Shown piece by piece: positions 60,847 to 64,000 of a stretch of 64,000 nt of DNA. This DNA comes from BOG-938 sp048498155 (GTDB lineage: Bacteria > Pseudomonadota > Alphaproteobacteria > Caulobacterales > Caulobacteraceae), in contig JBEHYN010000009.1 in the NCBI GenBank assembly GCA_048498155.1, positions 5,985 to 69,984 on the forward strand. Direction: 5' to 3'. A program made the translations under genes and the position numbers. The notes under the pieces were generated by a model. It saw only the letters and a program-made list of their open reading frames with translations, did not search any database and was not told where the DNA came from. Every line of letters begins with the position of its first letter. Positions within the stretch are counted from its first letter, which is position 1.

Positions 60847-61251
60847 ATGAGTGACAAGGACGAGCTTTTCGGCAATGCGGTGATCTTCTCCTACTCGCGA
60901 GCGGAAGCTATCCGCGACGGCGTGCTGGTGGACGTGACCACGACTGCGAAGGAAGCCGGCTTCAAGCACAATGTGGCGGTGAGCAGCGCGGTCTGGAGCA
61001 TGATCCAGCCCAGCGAAGAGGTCCAGAAGCGCTTCGGCTGCGACGTGGATGGACGTCTGTGGGAGGTTCTGTGGATGGCGATCTTCGCGATCAAGAGCCA
61101 GCGCGCGAACGAGGCCAACGAGATCCTCTACGACCTGATCCTGCCGCAGTCGCCGCGCAATCCCGGCGAGCTGGTGAAGCTCAAGATGCACTGCGGGCCT
61201 GGCGACAACGCGGAGCCCGTCATCACCATCATGCTACCCGGAGAGGACTGA
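60847..61251 (+). CDS. DUF6573-like phage protein
   Basis: 134 aa. FGNAVIFSYSRAEAIRDGVL, VDVTTTAKEAGF and GRLWEVLWMAIFAIK follow a pattern common in phage and plasmid proteins of the DUF6573 type. Function unknown. First gene of a tightly overlapping run to the right edge. Confidence 0.7.
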   Translation: MSDKDELFGNAVIFSYSRAEAIRDGVLVDVTTTAKEAGFKHNVAVSSAVWSMIQPSEEVQKRFGCDVDGRLWEVLWMAIFAIKSQRANEANEILYDLILPQSPRNPGELVKLKMHCGPGDNAEPVITIMLPGED

Positions 61252-61505
61252 TGCGCGTCACCCCCGAAATTGAGATCGAGAACATGGGCGACCCGTCCGG
61301 TCGCCGCTCGCTCAGCATGGTGGAGGAGTTCGCCACGATAGGGCTTCCGAACGGCCGTAAGGTCGAGCTGGTGCGCAGCATCACCGGCCTGGGTTTCGAG
61401 GTTCGATATTCCAGGGATGATCCGAAGCACCCTGGCGGGCAGTTCGCGTTCGGCATCAAGCCGCTTATCGACGCCGTGATGAAAGAGCTGGAAGGGGAGG
61501 GCTGA
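61251..61505 (+). CDS. Small phage protein, unrecognised
   Basis: 84 aa, ATG sharing a base with the previous stop. Alpha-beta, no motif recognised. Confidence 0.5.
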   Translation: MRVTPEIEIENMGDPSGRRSLSMVEEFATIGLPNGRKVELVRSITGLGFEVRYSRDDPKHPGGQFAFGIKPLIDAVMKELEGEG

Positions 61506-61822
61506 TGATCGACGAACAACGCATGACTGTCGTATTCACCCGGAAGACGCTCGGACCGTGCCTGATAAAGACATCTGCCCGCACCTGGGTTGGCGCGATC
61601 GAAAACGCGGCCGATGAATGTGTCGATTTCGACGATCATGGTTTAGACGAGCAGGATTTCGTCGAGGCACCGGAAGAGATAGAATTCGAGCTTGACCTGG
61701 CAAAGCTGCGGTTCTTGGAAGACGAAGTGACGTCCATCAAGGTCTATGCCGGCTGGCCGGTCGGGGATTATTTAGACGAGGAAGACGACGTTATTGGGCT
61801 GGAGCTGATCCATGAAGAGTAA
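61505..61822 (+). CDS. Acidic phage protein, unrecognised
   Basis: 105 aa, ATG sharing a base with the previous stop. Strongly acidic after residue 40. Not recognised. Confidence 0.5.
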   Translation: MIDEQRMTVVFTRKTLGPCLIKTSARTWVGAIENAADECVDFDDHGLDEQDFVEAPEEIEFELDLAKLRFLEDEVTSIKVYAGWPVGDYLDEEDDVIGLELIHEE

Positions 61823-61985
61823 CGACCTCCGCCTGATCGAGCTGAAGCAGCGTGTCGAGAACGCCAAGCGCTACATGGATGCGCTCAACGATCTCGAAAT
61901 CCCGCCCAACGGCGACGATTGCAACACCCTCTACGACATGATCATGGGTCAACCGTACCGGCCACCGCACGAGAGGGGTCGCTGA
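61812..61985 (+). CDS. Small phage protein, unrecognised
   Basis: 57 aa, ATG overlapping the previous gene by 11 nt; its stop overlaps the next ATG (TGATG). Helical N-terminus (LRLIELKQRVENAKRYMDAL). Confidence 0.5.
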   Translation: MKSNDLRLIELKQRVENAKRYMDALNDLEIPPNGDDCNTLYDMIMGQPYRPPHERGR

Positions 61986-62605
61986 TGTCCACCGACCTGG
62001 CTCTTCCCAACGAGGTCATGCTCCCTGACTTCGACAGCCTGCCGAACCTGGAGTGGTTCCAGACGCGCGGCTTCAATCGCTGGAACCACGGGCGTGTCGA
62101 CCATTACATGCAGATGTACGAGCTGCGGGAGAAGTTCCTCAAGGAATACGGCTTCTCGGTCCCGTGTCGCGAGGCCATCGAACTCCTGGCGAAGTACGGC
62201 CCGATCGTGGAGATCGGGGCTGGCTCTGGCTACTGGGCGCGGCTGATGTACATGGCCGGCGTCGATGTTATCGCCACGGACGCCTACGAGAGTCAGTGGC
62301 GGTTCCAAGTTGGCAAGCATTATCCGGTGGAGCGCCAGAAGGGTGCCGCCGCTGTCAAACTATGGCCGTCGCGAACCGTATTCGTGTCCTGGCCTTCGTA
62401 CGACGACCCATGGTCCTACAGTGCCGCCAAGGTGATGGAGGTTGGGCGACACCTGATCTACATCGGCGAGGGGCCTAGTGGTTGCACGGGCTGCGACAAG
62501 CTGCATGAGCTGCTGGAAGCCGACTTCGAGGTCGTCGAGACGCAGGGTATCCCCCAGTTCCCCGGCATCGGCGACCATATGACTGTCTATCGGAGGGTGC
62601 GCTGA
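61985..62605 (+). CDS. SAM-dependent methyltransferase-like protein
   Basis: 206 aa. Motif I PIVEIGAGSGYWARLM followed by AGVDVIATDAYE is the Rossmann-fold SAM site. The usual catalytic motif of DNA N6/N4 enzymes (DPPY) is absent; SWPSYDDPWS occupies a similar place. CTGCDK may bind metal. Could modify a small molecule, DNA or protein. Confidence 0.7.
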   Translation: MSTDLALPNEVMLPDFDSLPNLEWFQTRGFNRWNHGRVDHYMQMYELREKFLKEYGFSVPCREAIELLAKYGPIVEIGAGSGYWARLMYMAGVDVIATDAYESQWRFQVGKHYPVERQKGAAAVKLWPSRTVFVSWPSYDDPWSYSAAKVMEVGRHLIYIGEGPSGCTGCDKLHELLEADFEVVETQGIPQFPGIGDHMTVYRRVR

Positions 62606-62901
62606 TGCTGGCTCAAAAGTGGCGTTACACGCTCAAGCTGAAGGATCTCTTGGCATCCGGTGAGGGTCCTGACTTTGATTACGACGCGCACGCTCTGGAG
62701 ATCGCCGGCAAGATGTCAGAGCGCATCAAGGCGTTCATGGGAAAGCTACGGATGCAGGGTGATCTCTACTGCGACCTCGATGAGATCGTAGACATGTTCG
62801 ACGATATATCGAAGGACGTATCGGCAGACGCCGACGACTTCAACTATGACATGGAACAGCTTTATGACGTGTGTGATCGACATCGGGTTTGGGTCGAATG
62901 A
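62605..62901 (+). CDS. Helical phage protein, unrecognised
   Basis: 98 aa, acidic and helical. ATG overlaps the previous stop; its own end overlaps the next ATG. Confidence 0.5.
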   Translation: MLAQKWRYTLKLKDLLASGEGPDFDYDAHALEIAGKMSERIKAFMGKLRMQGDLYCDLDEIVDMFDDISKDVSADADDFNYDMEQLYDVCDRHRVWVE

Positions 62902-63059
62902 AGACCGTCCCGACGATCCGCCTGTGCCCAAAGCGCTACTTCTGGGAGGAAGCCGGCGAATACAAGCCTGGCGAAGACGTCACGATCGATGGCGGTAAAA
63001 TTTGGTGGTTCCACCCATACGACGGCGGCCCGCCGTTCAAGGTGTCCAGTGACCAATAA
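62898..63059 (+). CDS. Small phage protein, unrecognised
   Basis: 53 aa, ATGA overlap with the previous gene. Trp/Pro-rich C-terminus (GKIWWFHPYDGGPPFKVSSD). Function unknown. Confidence 0.45.
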   Translation: MKTVPTIRLCPKRYFWEEAGEYKPGEDVTIDGGKIWWFHPYDGGPPFKVSSDQ

Positions 63060-63247
63060 GTGCGGCGTCGCCAAAGCCCCACTGGAAGGCCGCTATCAAG
63101 GCCACGATCAAGCAAGAAGACTTCGATCGGGTGAGCGAAGCTGTCGGCTATTTCGCTGGTGGCGGGCTCGAAATTGTCGCGCGCAATGACGCGGCCGGCA
63201 CCTTCAAGGTGAGCGCGCCCGGCTACTGGGCGATCATCGGGAGCTGA
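63049..63247 (+). pseudogene. Small gene with apparent one-base frameshift
   Basis: A GTG at 63049 starts VTNKCGVAK; one base later the +1 frame gives a protein-like sequence (HWKAAIKATIKQEDFDRVSE, then GGGLEIVARNDAAGTFKVSA) up to a TGA at 63247. Removing one C from CCCC (63077-63080) joins them into a 65-aa protein that would fit the overlapping gene order. In the present frame the sequence turns Arg-rich and unnatural. Confidence 0.5.
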
Positions 63248-63249
63248 CG

Positions 63250-63477
63250 ATGGCCAATAAACCCGACAAGGGTCTAATCAACGGCTCGTGCAACCGCACG
63301 GCCTGTCAGCAACCAGGCGCGACGTTCTTCAACACGTCGACACGGGCTTACTACTGCGGCCCCTGCGCTCGCGACATCACCAACTTCGCCAAGCGTGTGG
63401 ACGGCTTCCACATCTGCTTCCCCACAACCGGCGACGCCAATCAGGACGCCGAGATGAAGTTCGGCGAGGAATACTGA
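63250..63477 (+). CDS. Small Cys-rich phage protein
   Basis: 75 aa with CNRTAC near residue 14 and CGPC near residue 36, a likely zinc site. ATG 2 nt after the previous stop. Confidence 0.55.
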   Translation: MANKPDKGLINGSCNRTACQQPGATFFNTSTRAYYCGPCARDITNFAKRVDGFHICFPTTGDANQDAEMKFGEEY

Positions 63478-63743
63478 TGCTAAGCCAGGAAGAAGCCCGC
63501 TCGAAGGTCAAGACCGCTCTGTCCCCGTTCGGTAAACTGCTGCGCGCTCTCGGAGTTATCCGCGTATACGACAATGGGGACGGCGTCAGCGCGGTCTTCC
63601 GCTGGTGGCACCCATTGTCCTGGCTGGCATGGATCGTCTTCCTCCCAGTCTGCGGGATCGTCGGCGAGCGCGTCAATGAAACCGTCCCTTTCCGTGTCAA
63701 CAAGTGGTTCCGGGACCATCCGGAGCGGCTGCAATGGCTGTGA
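63477..63743 (+). CDS. Small membrane-associated phage protein
   Basis: 88 aa from the ATG sharing a base with the previous stop. One hydrophobic helix (WHPLSWLAWIVFLPVCGIVG). Not recognised. Confidence 0.5.
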   Translation: MLSQEEARSKVKTALSPFGKLLRALGVIRVYDNGDGVSAVFRWWHPLSWLAWIVFLPVCGIVGERVNETVPFRVNKWFRDHPERLQWL

Positions 63744-63964
63744 ATGTCGGTTGGTTCGAGCTTGGACGTGATCTCCATGAGGCCCGCATTCGAGAAGCCT
63801 GGAACTTCGGCAAGGGCGGGAACCACGCCGAACGTCGACTCGCTCAGGTTCCCTATCCGCGTCATCCAGCGGATGCAGACCCGCACTGTCAGTCAGCCGA
63901 GGTTGAACTAGCTCAGGCCCAAGCGAAAGCGATCATGGCGAAGTATGACGTGGTGCTGAAGTGA
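63734..63964 (+). CDS. Small phage protein, unrecognised
   Basis: 76 aa, ATG overlapping the previous gene by 10 nt. Helical, Ala/Arg-rich. Next GTG overlaps its stop. Confidence 0.5.
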   Translation: MAVNVGWFELGRDLHEARIREAWNFGKGGNHAERRLAQVPYPRHPADADPHCQSAEVELAQAQAKAIMAKYDVVLK

Positions 63965-64000
63965 AGATCATCTACAAGAACGGCGACGCCCTGGACGGCC
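63961..64000 (+). CDS. Start of a gene cut by the right edge
   Basis: GTG overlapping the previous stop; the first 13 residues read VKIIYKNGDALDG. Nothing more can be said. Confidence 0.4.
   Translation, partial: MKIIYKNGDALDG

Noticed and set aside
61985..62605. DNA adenine methyltransferase
   Set aside because: The SAM motif is there, but DPPY/NPPY is not, so the target cannot be named.
1..64000. CRISPR array or integron
   Set aside because: The recurring AGTCA-N4-TGACT sites are single, kilobases apart and before genes; there are no regularly spaced repeats with unique spacers and no Cas genes.

Overview
The window joins two unlike pieces of DNA. Positions 1 to about 25,310 look like the chromosome of an alphaproteobacterium of the Caulobacterales (Caulobacter/Phenylobacterium type). 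Genes lie on both strands, codons are very GC-rich, and there is a PleC-type histidine kinase next to aminopeptidase N, a glnE gene, and palindromic intergenic repeats. From about 25,310 to the right edge everything is phage-like: about 39 kb with every gene on the + strand, overlapping ATGA/TGATG junctions, many small unrecognised proteins, and a full set of DNA-metabolism genes. No integrase, structural gene or tRNA was seen, so the phage part is either an integrated element that continues past the right edge or a chimeric join. The sequence alone does not decide this.

Host part. A cut-off MFS transporter and a substrate-binding protein (1-1250, -) are followed by two PQQ alcohol dehydrogenases flanking a diheme cytochrome c (1485-5814, +). 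Both dehydrogenases have an Asp-x-Asp pair suggesting lanthanide use. Then come two small membrane proteins, uvrB, glnE, a haem/beta-propeller protein, a formylglycine-generating-enzyme-like protein, an SPFH protein, an outer-membrane protein, pleC, pepN, an aminotransferase, a hypothetical protein and a glycosyltransferase (to 25,093).

Phage part. It starts with a non-coding, AT-rich control region (25,310-25,780) and an HTH regulator. Next comes a CobT-like protein split into two genes, whose facing ends carry a sigma-region-4-like HTH and a domain resembling ECF-associated anti-sigma proteins, followed by a CobS-like AAA+ ATPase. Replication and recombination genes follow: a DnaE-type polymerase with a degenerate PHP domain and a uracil-DNA-glycosylase-like C-terminus, a gp32-like SSB, a FEN-type 5' nuclease, a RecA/UvsX-like recombinase, SbcD/SbcC (gp47/gp46) and a RuvC-like resolvase. 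Nucleotide genes are NrdA, NrdB, ThyX, a Nudix-like protein and a P-loop kinase-like protein. A DEDDh exonuclease probably supplies the proofreading the polymerase lacks. Later come a short ArfA-like ribosome-rescue protein with a hairpin inside its own reading frame, a lysis group (holin-like protein, exported T4-type lysozyme, small membrane proteins), DUF262, GIY-YIG, DUF2493/SLOG, DUF6573 and methyltransferase-like proteins, and a run of tiny genes to the right edge.

The strongest unexplained signal is a dispersed palindrome, AGTCA-N4-TGACT(A), found before about 18 phage transcription units. Ten copies match perfectly. In most cases it overlaps or abuts a sigma-70-like promoter (TTGAnn, 17 bp, TAnnnn), so one regulator could control most of the segment. 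In three cases the promoter puts the transcription start at the ATG, which implies leaderless mRNAs. Two genes (36,158-36,689 and 63,049-63,247) look frameshifted by one base in homopolymers. All calls were made by reading; no database search was run.
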